A DNA stretch of 64,000 nt from contig CM070594.1 in assembly GCA_036346395.1 (NCBI GenBank), positions 15,161,385 to 15,225,384 on the forward strand, given 5' to 3'. Both the position numbers and the translations under genes were made by a program. Shown piece by piece: positions 43,762-55,009 of the stretch. This DNA comes from Hsuehochloa calcarea. Its lineage: Eukaryota > Streptophyta > Magnoliopsida > Poales > Poaceae. Position 1 is the first letter of the stretch, and each line of letters opens with the position of its first letter. The notes beneath the pieces are model-generated. The model was not told the origin of the DNA, searched no databases, and saw only the letters and a program-made list of their open reading frames with translations.

Positions 43762-44064
43762 TCATATAACAATAGAAAGGAATTACGGTCAACAAACTAT
43801 ATTGTCATCGTCGACTTACCTAAGGAGAACTACAGTTGCAAATGTGTGATGTTTCAGAAAGATGGTCTGTTGTGCTCACATATTCTCCGAGTGCTTCTGC
43901 AACTGAACATTGGCAAAATACATGATAAGTATTTCATTGAGAGATGGAGAAAGAAAGAAAAGAAATTAGAAAGAAAGGCTGAAATGAAATCTTCTGATGA
44001 GAATTCAACTCTAAGATTCAATGTACTGTCTAGAAGATTTGCAGATTTGGCATCACAAGGATAA
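43762..44064 (+). pseudogene. FAR1-type C-terminal part with SWIM finger
   Basis: It reads YNNRKELRSTNYIVIVDLPK, then the SWIM zinc finger CKCVMFQKDGLLCSHILRVL with intact CxC...CxH ligands (from 43837). A Lys/Glu-rich tail follows (WRKKEKKLERKAEMK) and ends at TAA after DLASQG. SWIM fingers in FAR1/FHY3 and MULE transposases mediate DNA or protein contacts. It is separated from the core by a deletion and a stray LTR terminus. Confidence 0.85.
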
Positions 44065-44122
44065 AAAAACAAAAGGTTTATATGATTACCTGATGGAAGA
44101 AATTGTCATATTGCAGTCCAAA

Positions 44123-45642
44123 TGTAATACTCCGGAATCGAATCGGGTGAATCGTGACTAGTTGGGGAAGAAAAGGGAGTTAAAGAAAATAGAATTACCT
44201 GTTAGGGGAGGGGGTTCTTTGTTTTTTTTTAGACAACCTGGGCCATGAGCCACAGCCCAGGTGGCCCAGGAGGGGGTGGCCGGCCAAGCAAGGGGGGCGC
44301 CCCTAACCCTAGCCCCCCCCACTCCTCCCACTTCCCCCCCCCCTATCCGCCACCCTCCTCTCCCGGCCGGCGCCTTGCCTCTCCCCGGTGTGTCCTCGCC
44401 GCCGCAGTTGTCTTCTCCGGTGATCCCTGCTGTTGCCCCTAGGATCTTCCCTGAAGTCGCCTCCTCCCGCCGGCGTCTCCGGTCATCCGTCGTCCTCGTG
44501 GTGGCCGGCCATTAGAGAAGGAAGGGAGGAGAAAGTGCGGAGATCTTCGGGAAGCGGATCAACGTCGTCCTACAGTTCTCCAAGGGTAACGAGAGATTAT
44601 ATTCACTGTTTGATTTAGTTTAGATGCATAATTGCTCGTTAGAGTCAAATCATATTGCTGTTCCAGATCGTCCAGATTAGGTTTAGTCTGTTGTGCGGCC
44701 AATTAAGGGTTGTTAGAGGCCGAATCTCGGGTTTTCGTCTTCTAGAGTTTTGTTCCTGAGGTCGTTATCTTTCATTTGGCACGGAGGTCACGAGATTCCA
44801 CCTTACGGTTTAGAAGATATGAATTTTTAACCGCGCGCTGTTCTGTCAGTCTGAGAACTAGGGACTGTCGGTTTGTTCCTCGGTTTTGATCTAGTTAGAG
44901 TCAGATTCAGGACGGCCACCCAAAACGGTTTTTGTATATAATTTCATTATGATTCCATATTGATAAAGATAATTCAATTTGCATTTATATATTAAAAGTT
45001 ATGCCATGTTTTTGCTACTGGTCTGCTGTCGAGCTATTTATCTATCAGGCACTTTCAACTGCAGATTAGACTTATGTGTGGGCATAATTAGAAAATCTTG
45101 TCTCCTAGTGTTTTGAAGGTTTATCTATTAAGTTTGTTTTGGCACTAGTCTCAGGTCGTTTGGAGTTCCAGATTAATAGTTATGAATTTTTCCGTGCCGC
45201 TGTCTGGAACGGTAGAAAACAGGGGTTGGGTTCGCGAATTATGCCGGGTAGTCCGGGAGTCATTGTAGATTACCGGTAGTGTCGTTGTATCGCATCATTC
45301 TTATTTCAATTATTTCTGGTGTATGTGGTGAGGCGACGAGTGTAAGTGCACCTTTTGTGCCACCTAGTTCGGCCAATCGCGGAAGGCATGTACCATATGT
45401 TAAAATGTGTTGATTTTAATTGTATGCATGATGATGTGTTATCTTTGTGTATGTCTTTGATATTCGTCCATGATGTTCATTTCGTTTCAACTTGATAAAT
45501 CTTGTGAGTAAAGATACCGACATTCATATCAATTTTTCCATTCCATTCATATACTATTCAATTTTCGTCCACGGGAGTGAAATTTGCTAAGACCCATCAA
45601 TTTCAGTATGGGCACGTAAGACCCACCATTCCAATGTGGGCT
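44123..45642 (+). mobile_element. gypsy 5' LTR, first part (split by Tat element)
   Basis: It starts TGTAATACTCCGG at 44123 and continues after the insertion at 58645-59252, for about 2.13 kb in all. It has a CT/GC-rich block (44250-44520) and an AT-rich remainder. The section 45595-45640 (GACCCACCATTCCAATGTGG) matches the solo LTR at 41700-41760 in reverse, placing both in one family. It is interrupted at 45642 by a Tat-lineage element with TSD gggct. Confidence 0.9.
45638..45642. repeat. target-site duplication (gggct), left
   Basis: GGGCT before the Tat element, repeated at 58640-58644. The related solo LTR shows that the uninterrupted target reads CCAATGTGGGC followed by TTTCGGA-like sequence, which confirms the insertion point. 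Confidence 0.88.
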
Positions 45643-46429
45643 TGTCGGTGTATTAGAACCGATCTTACGTAAAGATTGTTTGATTCGGGGGGTCTCCTAG
45701 AGATGAGATCACGCAGAGTGGATTGACACGGGATGTTTAGACAGGTTCAGGCCTTCTCCGGAGAGAATAATAACCCTAATCCTGTGTGTATGGTATTATT
45801 GATGATCCAGTAAAAGACTAAGACTCTTACAGAGAATAGCACTTGTGTTTCTACTTGACTAGCTCTTATTCGCTGTCCCTCCCATCTCTCTGATTGATGC
45901 CCTTATATAGTCGTGAAGAAGTAGCCGTTTTGTCTCGGAGATGCGCCTAATTAATCCAAAGAACGCGCATGATGGCAAGAATTACCGACGCCTCGGCTTC
46001 TTCACGCCTGTCCGCAATTATCTTCCGAGATAATAGGTAGTTACACACCATTAATAAGCGGAATAATAGTGCGTGTAGACCGCTCGATTCCTTAATCAAT
46101 TGGACCCACTCACAGTAGGTTTGATTATTAAGGTGGTCGAAGTTTACCCGGTCGAGAAGAACTTACGACAGTAGCGATCGTAAAAGGACTTACGACGGTG
46201 CTTGATCGTAGAAGGACTTACGACTATGTAGTGGTCGAGAAGGACTTACGACCATGATATAGTCGTAGCAAGACTTACGACTATGGGGTGATTGTAGAAG
46301 AACTTACAATCACTTGTTGGGCTTCTCCTTATAGATATAAGGGGTACTTCGGGGACTATGTGACATCATATTTACCCATAATAAGAATTATAGATAAAAG
46401 ATAAAATGAGGATTATTAGATCCTCGTCA
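45643..46429 (-). repeat. 3' LTR of the Tat element
   Basis: 787 bp. In element orientation it starts TGACGAGGATC and ends near ACACCGACA. Its partner is 57852-58639. It carries a six-unit hairpin array at 46150-46313. Differences from the partner are mainly one- or two-base indels in G or C runs. Confidence 0.93.
46150..46313. repeat. hairpin array with covarying arms (3' LTR)
   Basis: Six units of about 25-30 bp share the loop type GAAGGACT or GCAAGACT but have different, self-complementary arms. Unit 5 is ATAGTCGTA (46259-46267) with TACGACTAT (46276-46284). Unit 6 is GTGATTGTA (46288-46296) with TACAATCAC (46305-46313). Unit 4 is TGGTCG (46232-46237) with CGACCA (46249-46254). Units 1-3 are less perfect. 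The arms change together, so base pairing is retained. Confidence 0.85.
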
Positions 46430-46448
46430 TCTAGCCCCCACTTCAAGT
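46430..46448 (-). other. polypurine tract of the Tat element
   Basis: Minus strand AAGTGGGGGCTAGA directly before the 3' LTR start TGACGAGG. This is a well-preserved plus-strand priming site. Confidence 0.85.
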
Positions 46449-46885
46449 GAAAGTAACTTACTTGATAAAGGTTTCAGAATGGACTTACGACCATGAGAAT
46501 GTCGAGAATGATAGTCGAAGGAAAAACTTTTCGACATTTGAGTGCCGCTTTGACCAGAATTTGCTTGGTCAGAAGGTTGCTTACGACTATCAAAAGTCAT
46601 AAAAACCCCACGACCGCCTCGGTGGTCGTAGTAGGGAATCGGAGAAAAACTCTTCCGATTGATACTTCCTTCGACTAGAAAGACTTGGTCAAGAATGTAA
46701 TTTCGCTTGGAGGTGACAATACGCACCTATTTTTTCTCGAACGGACCATCTGGGGAATTGCAACCGGCTCTCATAGACTTGTCCGATGAAGCGGTTCCAA
46801 GCTGCACAACCATCTCTCATAGACCTATAGCCGAGACGGTTTCCAAGCGCGAGATCGTCGGCGGTTATAAAACTTACCAGAGGTA
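46449..46885. other. spacer between antisense ORF and 3' LTR
   Basis: Contains further inverted pieces of the hairpin family, such as ACGACC (46608) with GGTCGT, and TACGACT near 46575. It also has a direct repeat CTCTCATAGAC at 46771 and 46814. It may hold the promoter of the antisense ORF. No coding frame is convincing. Confidence 0.5.
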
Positions 46886-47952
46886 GACTTGGATTTTACC
46901 TTTCCCCAAATCACTCCATTGTTCTCGAGCTCTTGCTTTCTCCATCCTCGACTAGGTTTCATCTTCTCCGCCAACCCAATTAAAAAAACTTGCTTCGAGC
47001 GAAATGGCCAAGAGAGTTTCGAATGGGAGGAATCGGAGATGGATGCGGCTAAGATCAAGATCTTAGTCGATGCCGGGAAGATTCCAGAGAAGGCTCTGGT
47101 GAAGTGGATTCCAGCTATCGGGCAGCACTCGCCATCGGGGGAAAATGGGCAAATTCCCGTCTTCCAAGCGTGACAGAGTGCGGCCTTCGATTGCACCGCC
47201 CACCCCTTTCTTACGTGAGTACTCGAACACTTTGGGGTGGAACCGTGAACTTAGGTCCCAATTCCATTACCATGTTGAGTGTGTTCGTATATGCATGCGG
47301 AGGCGCACTGGGATTCCGGCGGATCTCGAATGTTTCAATATTATTATGGGATGGCTCGACAAACCGTAATCGCCGGAAGTTACGGCTCAAGCTCCACGAC
47401 TCAAGTCGAAGGAGTACATTCAGAGTTTCACCCGGTCTTCGTGGTCGGGCCGAGGAAGAGGTGGTTCTACCGAAGGTCACTCTAAAGATGCCTTTCCTTC
47501 ATGGGAAGGTCGCTTAAAAGAAATCTTCATGGGACTCAACCTCGAAGATATCAGTAGGATTAGCCCTTATATTCAAGCTATTAAGGACTTGAAGGAAGAA
47601 GGGTGACCGGATGGCATGTGGTGAAGGATTTCATCACACGCCGAATTAGTCCTCTCAAGAAACGAGCATCTCCTATGTGGAGGTACTCGGGAGAGGAGAC
47701 CCCACCGAGACTACGAGGAGGGTAAGCAATTATCGACTTAGCTCTCCGCTTGGTCTTTCTCAACCTTGTCTAATATTTTTATCTGCTTATACAGATCTTT
47801 CACAGCCGAGGTTGACTCCTGCAGTCGACTCATCTGTGAGAAGTCTCCGCCACCCGAGGGGCGGTTCCTCAAGTCATTGCGCTTTGTCCGCAGATGAAAG
47901 GATAGAGCGCCTAAAGGTAATCAAAAATCTGATTTTTTTCTTTAGGACTTTA

Positions 47953-48059
47953 TAGTCGAGAAGATACTTACGACTAATGGTGATCGAGAATATCTTACGA
48001 TCAAGAAAAGGTCGAGAAAAACTTACGACTTGGTACTAGTCGAGAAAAACTTACGACTA
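47953..48059. repeat. hairpin array in an intron of the antisense ORF
   Basis: Four units: TAGTCG (47953) with CGACTA (47971); TGATCG (47981) with CGATCA (47998); AGGTCG with CGACTT (one wobble); TAGTCG (48037) with CGACTA (48054). Loops are AGAAnATACTTA-like. Same family as the LTR array, with different arms again. It lies in the intron starting at 47917. Confidence 0.8.
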
Positions 48060-49568
48060 ATTAGTGATTCTTCTTTTTCGCTTTGCTTTACGTAAAGTAG
48101 GCATGGAAAATCGCCGTGACGACGAAGAAGTCGCTCGATGATTATTGGCGCTGGGTTGTCAAAAGACAAAGGCTCGGCTCCTCCTCAAAGAGACGCCGAC
48201 TTGTAAAATCTGCCGATAAGGGGGAGCAAGCTCGAGCTCTGGTCTTTCTACCGCACACTCTACAAAGCGCGCGGGTACCGTAGTTGTATCTGGCCGAGGC
48301 CGCACTGCCGGCCGAGGAGGTTGAAGCAACCAACCTCTTAAGCGCAAACCTCGTAAAGCTAAGGTACCCTTCTATTATGACACTAATCTTTCGCAGCTTG
48401 GTGCCACTCCTAGTTTTATTAAGCAACTGGAAAGGAGAAGCTGGAAAGATTTTATGTATTTTATGAAGGACGATGTCGCATCGGACAAGACAACTCGCAA
48501 TCGAGGGGCTTTACGCTCGAATGGTCGAGACCGATCTCGCCCATCCGGAGGATCAGAAACCGAGCCCCGATCCTGCTCAAACTCTACGACCGACGTGGTT
48601 GTAGCCGGGCCAATTATTGAACCTCACCGGACGTGGTCGTGGAGAAGAAGAGGTCCTCCGTAGGGAGGATTGCTCCAAAATTCCCGGTTAAGACCGAGTG
48701 CAGAGGTATGTGAAATGTACTAAAGTGTAAGAACGACATTTACCTTTTTTTTCACAACTCGATTTGCTTTTCTTTATTTCAGACCGACTCTCAAATTTCC
48801 GGGAATGCTTCGCCGAGAAGTCCATTGCTATCCCTTCATTCACCGGAGAGGTATCAATGGAGGTGGTCAAGCATCACCTTTGACCTGTGGCCGATGAAGT
48901 CGAGACTCCGAGTGACTTCCACATCTCACGAGGTCGAAACACGACCCTTGAAATAGTGGTATTATCGTTGAGGTGGCCGCTACGACCACTGAGGTTGTGG
49001 AAACAACAGAGGCAGCTGTGGAAGCCTCTGGTCAAGGTGGTGACCACTGCGACCGCCTCACGGGAAGGAAATCGAGGAGGCGTTCCTTCCCTACCCAAAG
49101 AGAAATCACGTAACCGAAGGAGAAAATTTCAACTTCGTGGTGACTTCTTTGGGCCCCGCCTCCGTCGAGGGTCTTACACTTCAGATCTCGTGACCGAGTC
49201 CCCATCCCAAAGATATTCCCAACACGGAGAATACTTTTGATAACGAGCGCCTTGAGAAGGTGTGGTGGGACAAGGTCGCGAGGATGGATAAGCTGCAAAA
49301 CCCGGACCTTGTATATTCAATGTTTGCTAGGACGACTATGAATGTAAGTATCTTTAAAATACTTATATATGTGGCTTTCCTTCTCTTCTCACTATTCTCT
49401 TTTTGCAGAAAGCTCTGGAGCAAATTGCTGTTGTCGGTGAGTATCATCGACAACTTTTAGAGCTAAGACAGAGAAAGAACTACTCAAGCAGAGGCGGAGA
49501 GGTGGTAAGTCACTTATCATTCATAGTTGTTTTTGACTTAAATACTGTGATAATGTTTTACGAGAATA

Positions 49569-49715
49569 GTCATGGAAGAAACTCATGACAAAGTACTAGT
49601 CGTAAAAAGCTTACGACTACTTACAAACTGTAGTGGTCGAGAAAGACTTACAACCATATCGTAGTCGTAGAAAACTTACGACTAGGTCGGTAGTTGTAGA
49701 AGTACTTACAACCAT
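49569..49715. repeat. second intronic hairpin array
   Basis: Units: GTCATG (49569-49574) with CATGAC (49584-49589); TAGTCGTA (49597-49604) with TACGACTA (49612-49619); TGGTCG with CAACCA (one mismatch); TAGTCGTA (49662-49669) with TACGACTA (49677-49684); TAGTTGTA with TACAACCA (one mismatch). It lies inside the intron 49505-49751. Confidence 0.8.
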
Positions 49716-50830
49716 TCTGGTGATGTTTATCTTCGTTCTCGTTCTTTGTAGGTTAAACGGTGATACGAAGACCTTAGCCGACTCACCGACTATGAAAAAG
49801 AAGAGTCGAAGAGGCTAAGGAACAAGTATTAGTCCTCTCTGATAGACTTCGAGAGACTGCTCTCGCATCTAAAAGATTGCAGGAAAAAATAAACAAAGAA
49901 GTTCTGAACTTAAGATCGCTTTTGATCTTTAACCTTTACCCGACTCTCCTTTCTTCTCCGGATAAAGAAAAGAGATGGAAGCTCGCATCAAGTTCAAGAA
50001 AAACTTTGGTTATTCAGAGTTTTCCCGCATTACGCGTAATAAGGATCAAGAACTCGAGGGTTTTAGAACTCGATTAATGTAAGTAAATCTTTACTGTTAT
50101 CCTTTTGAGTATTTTCCTTTTCTAATGCCAATTTCTTGTTCGTAAATTGTCGCCCAATTGAGAAATCTCGAGGTGAAATCCAAGCAAAGACCTTAATCGC
50201 AATGAGTCCGTCCGCATTGCTAAGATGAATGCAGAGGACATCGAGCATGGGAGCAAAAGCATGTCAAACCGCTGCTTCCCATCGAGAAGAGGTCAAGAAA
50301 TTGGATTCTCAATTAGTAGGTAAGAAAAGCTTTTACCTATAATTATCTTTGTGTTATCTTCCTCTAGAAGTATATTTTTGTTTGACCGATATTATTCTTT
50401 TCGTAACAAGTGGTCGAAAACAAGAAGCTTCGAGGCTTCGACTTGTACCCAACAGAGATGGAGTCGATGAAGACTAGTCTTCAAGGCAACATCACTCTCC
50501 CGAACAATGTGCTTAGTGAGCTACATTCGAGGGAAAACTCCTCGAGAAGATACTATAGTCGCTCACACAAGTACCATTAGGGAACAAGTCGGAAAATTGC
50601 AAGAAATGGTGACCACTCAAGACTAATCTGTCAATCAATAAGGGAAGCAATAAGTCGCAGAAGTTACGCTTTGGCGAAACTTAAAGCTCAAGACCCCGCC
50701 TTAATGTTAAACCAATCGAAGCCGACTTGATCGTCTCCGAATCGAGGCAAGTCGTCGATTGAGGAAATGCGATCATTGGTAAAAGGTGGCGGAGGAAATG
50801 CGGCTAGGCTCTCCCTTCGAGTAATCTTGT

Positions 50831-51850
50831 AACTACCTTGTAAGGCGCATAATTTTTGTTGATGAGTAATATATGATCCGCCTCATTTCGAAAATCATCT
50901 TGTCGAGTAGTTAGTTACTCAAAAGATAATAAACGAATGAAAGACTAAGAATTGAAGTCAAATTAATAACTTTATCCTAGCCTCGACTATTTGCTTAGAT
51001 TGTTTAGACAATCTAAATAAATAGTATTTAAAATGGGGTTTCAAAACAAAGAGAGGTTTATTTAACTTATAGCTTTTGTTACGGTTGTCAAGCAATCGGG
51101 TCGAAAAGAGTAGAAACGACTTGACACTAGGAAGTTCCTTCTAGTGGGCGGTGACCACGCAGAGAGGAAAACTTCGACTAGGTGATGTTCCCATCTCCGA
51201 CTAGTTTAATCAAACCAAGAACAAAGAACTTGAGTTAAACAAACGCCTTAGAGTACTTTAGTCATTCGCTCGTCCTTTTTGGTGGACTTGATAAGTCTTT
51301 CCAAGAGCAAAAGTAGGAGATCGAGCGACACTAGGAAGTTTCCTTCTAGTGGGCGGGACCACATGCAGAGAGGAAAGACTTCGACTAGGTGTGTCTCTTC
51401 CTTCACCAGCTTAAAACAAATCGAGTACACCAAAGGTGGTCGAACAAATGTAAGAAAGTGCACTCTACTTAGAATATTTTTTGAATTTTATCAAAAATAG
51501 ACTAAGATTGAGAGAGTTGGCTTTGAGAACATTACGACTAGATAAAACCCGAGCTCTTTGTATTGGCGTAAAAGTGAGTAACGAGTCGATGTTATGAAAT
51601 TCCTTCTAGTGGGCGTAACCACATGCAGAGAGGAGAAGTTTCACCGGATGACGTTTTCGCTGCCGGTGTAAAGAAAAATCGGGTGTTTTCATATCATAGT
51701 CGAAAGATTAAAAAGCACTACTCAAAAATAAGGCAAAAAGAGGTAGAAAGAACTCGACTTTTATTGCTCGAGAAACCGGTCACACATAGAATTTGTGAAT
51801 CGGGTCGATGTTCCAAGAGTTTGAGAGAACTCGTCCATCTTCCATTGCTA
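50831..51850. other. spacer between antisense ORF and pol
   Basis: It holds three copies of a ~60-bp motif around CTAGGAAGTTCCTTCTAGTGGGC, followed by ACCACATGCAGAGAGGA (near 51125, 51330 and 51598). These form direct repeats about 200-270 bp apart. No coding sequence seen. Confidence 0.6.
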
Positions 51851-51851
51851 G

Positions 51852-52790
51852 TCAGACCGACTCGCCGAAGTTACTTCGACCATCGTAAGGACCTTCCCAT
51901 TTAGAGGAAAGTTTATTCCGATTAGACTTGGATTGGCAGAGCCTCAATACTAAGTCACCTACAAGAAGGTCGCGAGGTTGGACCTTACGATTATAGTATT
52001 CGCGCAGGCTTGTTGGTAGACCGCCGAACGGATTAAGGCTAGGTTTCTCCTCTTCGAGTAGGTTAATGTCATCTCGCTCGAAGTTGTTCCGGTCCGAGTT
52101 GTTGAAGGTTTCAACTCGTGTCGACCGCATTTTAGCTCCGAGGAAGCATGGCTTCGCCCAAAACTAGAAAATGGTGTTTCTCTGTTGTTCGATTGGTGGT
52201 CGCATTTAACCGCCCATAATATGGAGGGTAATTCTTGTACCCAAGCCCCGAGCGCTTAACAAGTCGGGTCAAGACTCGAGTTTTAATTCTCGCATTATTT
52301 GGCCGCTTGCACGCTCGACCCCCATTGCTTTGGGGATGTGCAATGAAGCATAGCATAGCTTGGTACCCAACTCGCCGCAAAATTCTCAAATTTTGCACTT
52401 GCGTAATTGTTTACCATTATGCGTAATTATCCGACTTAACTCCAAATCGACTAATTACGCTTCTCATCATGAACCTTTTGTCGCCTGCTGTTATCCCGAT
52501 TCTGTGTTCACTTCGATCTATTTTGTGAACGTGTCAATAGCCACAAAAGGAATTCAAACCTCCGGAGCTTTGGGAAACGGTCCTAGGATATCAAGCCCCA
52601 AGTCGCAAAAGGCCAAGAAAGAGGTATTGTTTGTAATGCTTGATTTGGTTGGTGTATCTGTCTACCATGGAATTGGCATCGACACACTTTTAACCACCTC
52701 CATAGCATCGCAGTGGTCAGAGGCCAAGAAAACCTTGTCGAAAGGCTTTACCAACCAATGTTCTCAGAGGAAGCATGCGTCCCACAGATG
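51852..52790 (-). pseudogene. Tat gypsy integrase remnant
   Basis: Minus-strand blocks: an N-terminal zinc region near 52740-52790 and a core in broken frames near 52480-52640. CFIAHPQSNGGRACKRPNNA lies near 52310-52350 (conserved HPQSNG with a frameshift in the catalytic Glu block). The C-terminal part is YYNRKVQPRDLLVGDLVLR near 51960-52010. The long plus-strand frame 52360-53145 is only its antisense. Confidence 0.85.
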
Positions 52791-53159
52791 CCACTGTGTA
52801 TATCGTGAAGGAGTGTTATTCTTCGCTTTGCGGAATGCATCGCATGAGTATTCCTTGGGTTCCTCGCTTATAGAGGACTCCTTCAACCAAAGTATACATT
52901 TTGGCTTTTGGGATAATCGATCCGCCTCAAGATCATTTTCGCACGGAACCCTTGTAAAGATACTCGTAGATGGGAGTCATCCGTATCCTCGTAATCTAAT
53001 GAGGCCATCTCAAGAGGAGGTGTTTCGGTTCTTCGACGAGAGACGGTTTTGGAGTTGCTCCAAGAAAACTCCTTTGGTACTCGTGGATCGGAAGAAGCCA
53101 TCCGAGCAAGTTGGTCTCGTGAGGAAATTATCCTTCGAGGGATAAATTGTACCTCAAAC

Positions 53160-53720
53160 CTAAAAATATTTTTCTAGCTTACGATTTCGATAAGTACCGA
53201 GCCATTGTTGAGTTAGAGCACCGGTACTCTTTCCGATTTGATTCACGACTAGTTGAGAGTCTCTCTCACGAGTAGTCGATTTAATTGAGAGTGCTTTGCA
53301 CTGTATGCCGCCTAGCAAACCTTCGTACTCGCCACATTGTTAGTGGCCCGAAAGTTTAATTGTATGGCATACTTTAAGGTTTCTCCTAGGAGATACCAGA
53401 CCACCTCACTTTCGAGCCACTTAAAGTAAGTGACCCGTCAGTACATCATCCACCGGTCGGGAATCAGATCGGGATCCTGAACAGTTCAGATTTGTCCATT
53501 CGCGACAAAGTCCGCCAAGATCTCGATTTTATGGCCGTCGGGACACGAAATGGAGGTCGAACTCCCAAATTCGATCGACCATTTTGCCATGCGCCCCATT
53601 GCTTCCTTATTATGGAGGATTGCTCCTAAAGGAAACTCAGACGCATGACTATTTTGTGCGCTCAAAATAATGCGCAGCTTCTCAAGACATGAGGAGGGCA
53701 TATAGAAGTTTTGGACCGAG
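53160..53720 (-). pseudogene. Tat gypsy RNase H remnant
   Basis: The minus strand near 53500-53560 reads ILADFVANGQI. Near 53330-53390 it reads ETLKYAIQLNFRATNNVA, the RNase H core block ahead of the usual EYEALL. Stops and shifts interrupt it. It lies between RT and integrase. Confidence 0.8.
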
Positions 53721-53729
53721 GGTAACGCT

Positions 53730-54660
53730 CCTTAGGCCCGTAAAACTTCGCTAACGTAGTAAACCGGCCGTTGTACGCCACGCGTTCTACGACTAATATC
53801 GCGCTTGTCGCCTCGTGGCGTGGCGGCTAGGTAAATTAAGAGCGCCTCTTCCGCTTTGGAGAAACCGTAACAGAGCACTCGAAAGATACCTCTTGACATC
53901 CTCAAAGGCGCGTTTGCCTCGCTCGACCACTCAAAACCTTCATGTCTCCCGAGAAGTTTAAAGAAAGGTAGTCCTTTTCTCCTAGTCGTGCGATGAAACG
54001 ACTTAAAGCCGCCATGCACCCAGTGAGTTTTCGACTTCCTTTTTGTGTTTGGAGGACGATCCGAGGATGGCTTTTATTTTTCAGATTTGCTTCGATTCCT
54101 CGCTCGGATACTAGGAATCCAAGCAATTTTCCCAAGAAATTCCAACACACACTTCTGGATTGAGTTTTAAGCGGTGCTTTCGAGGTTGTCGAATGTTTCT
54201 TGAAGGTCGTTGATATGATTAAGTCTCTTAATGCTTTTTACGACTAGATCATCAACATAGGCTTCCAAATTCGCCTAATTGAGATGAAAAGTCGATTGCA
54301 TTAGGCGTTGAAAAAGCACCGCATTCTTTAGACCAAATGGCATTTTGACATAGCAAAAGGTACCAAATGGAGTAATGAATGCGGTCTTTTCTTCATCGCT
54401 TAAACACATATTGATCCGTGGTATCCGAATATGCATCTAAAAACTTAATATCTCACAACCCGCAGCTTGAATCAACCGGTGATCGATACGAGGTAAAGGG
54501 AAATCATCTTTTGGACAAGCTTTATTAAGATCAAGAAAGTCCACGCACATACGCCATTTGCCGCTTGACTTTTTGACCATTACAGGTTAGCCAACCCACT
54601 GGTGGTTGACTCTCTTATAAAGCCCGCTTTAAGTAGCTTATCCAACTCGATTTAATAGCA
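53730..54660 (-). pseudogene. Tat gypsy reverse transcriptase remnant
   Basis: The palm entry KWRMCVDFLDLNKACPKDDF lies at 54495-54560, then SFLDAYSGYH near 54430. GFLVSERGIEANLKN is at 54060-54110 and LPFFKLLGRHEGFEWSSEA near 53920. The connection-domain block YLAATPRGDK is followed by QRPVYYVSEVLRA at 53732-53800. The YVDD block near 54240 is decayed (MLMI in place). Confidence 0.88.
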
Positions 54661-55009
54661 TCTCGCCGATCGGGGCAAATCTCCGTAATTTTTGTTTTAC
54701 AGTACTTTATCGTGCCGTAAAGCTAGCCTGTGCTCGATCACCTCCACGGGACTCGGGCATGTCGGATGCTTGCCACGCAAAGACATCTGCGTTAGCTCGG
54801 AGGAAGGTAATGAGGGCGCCTTCCTATTTGGGGTGGAAGTCTCCCGATGCTAACAGATCTTCGAGGGTTCTTTGCGCCCGAGGAACCTCTTTGACTTGGT
54901 CGTTCGGCTTTGGTGCGACTTTTTAGGCTTCACTTGCTAGTCGGTCGACTTTCATCTCGAGTTGGTATTTGACCAACCATCTCGAGGATCGACGGCCGCA
55001 GACTATACG

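Larger units (their letters stand above)
46889..50830 (+). pseudogene. antisense multi-exon ORF, Transposase_28-like
   Basis: On the strand opposite to gag-pol, coding blocks in shifting frames begin with MDAAKIKILVDAGKIPEKAL near 47040. LGPNSITMLSVFVYAC follows at 47250-47300, then IPADLECF, YYYGMARQTV and GPRKRWFYRR to 47480. This is the pattern of Pfam Transposase_28 (putative gypsy-type transposon protein) found in rice gypsy elements. The later part is rich in Lys/Glu/Leu and may form coiled coils. Introns with clear GT..AG borders: 47722-47794, 47917 to about 48100, 48706-48782, 49344-49408, 49505-49751 and 50320-50410. Its function is unknown. At least three frameshifts occur in the domain itself. 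Confidence 0.75.

Noticed and set aside
46150..46313. CRISPR-like repeat array
   Set aside because: Regularly spaced palindromic repeats in plant nuclear DNA, inside an LTR, with no cas genes and with variable arms rather than variable spacers.
52360..53145. The longest open frame in the window (261 codons, plus strand)
   Set aside because: It is antisense to the integrase/RNase H part of the Tat element and matches no protein family. The minus strand carries the recognisable motifs.
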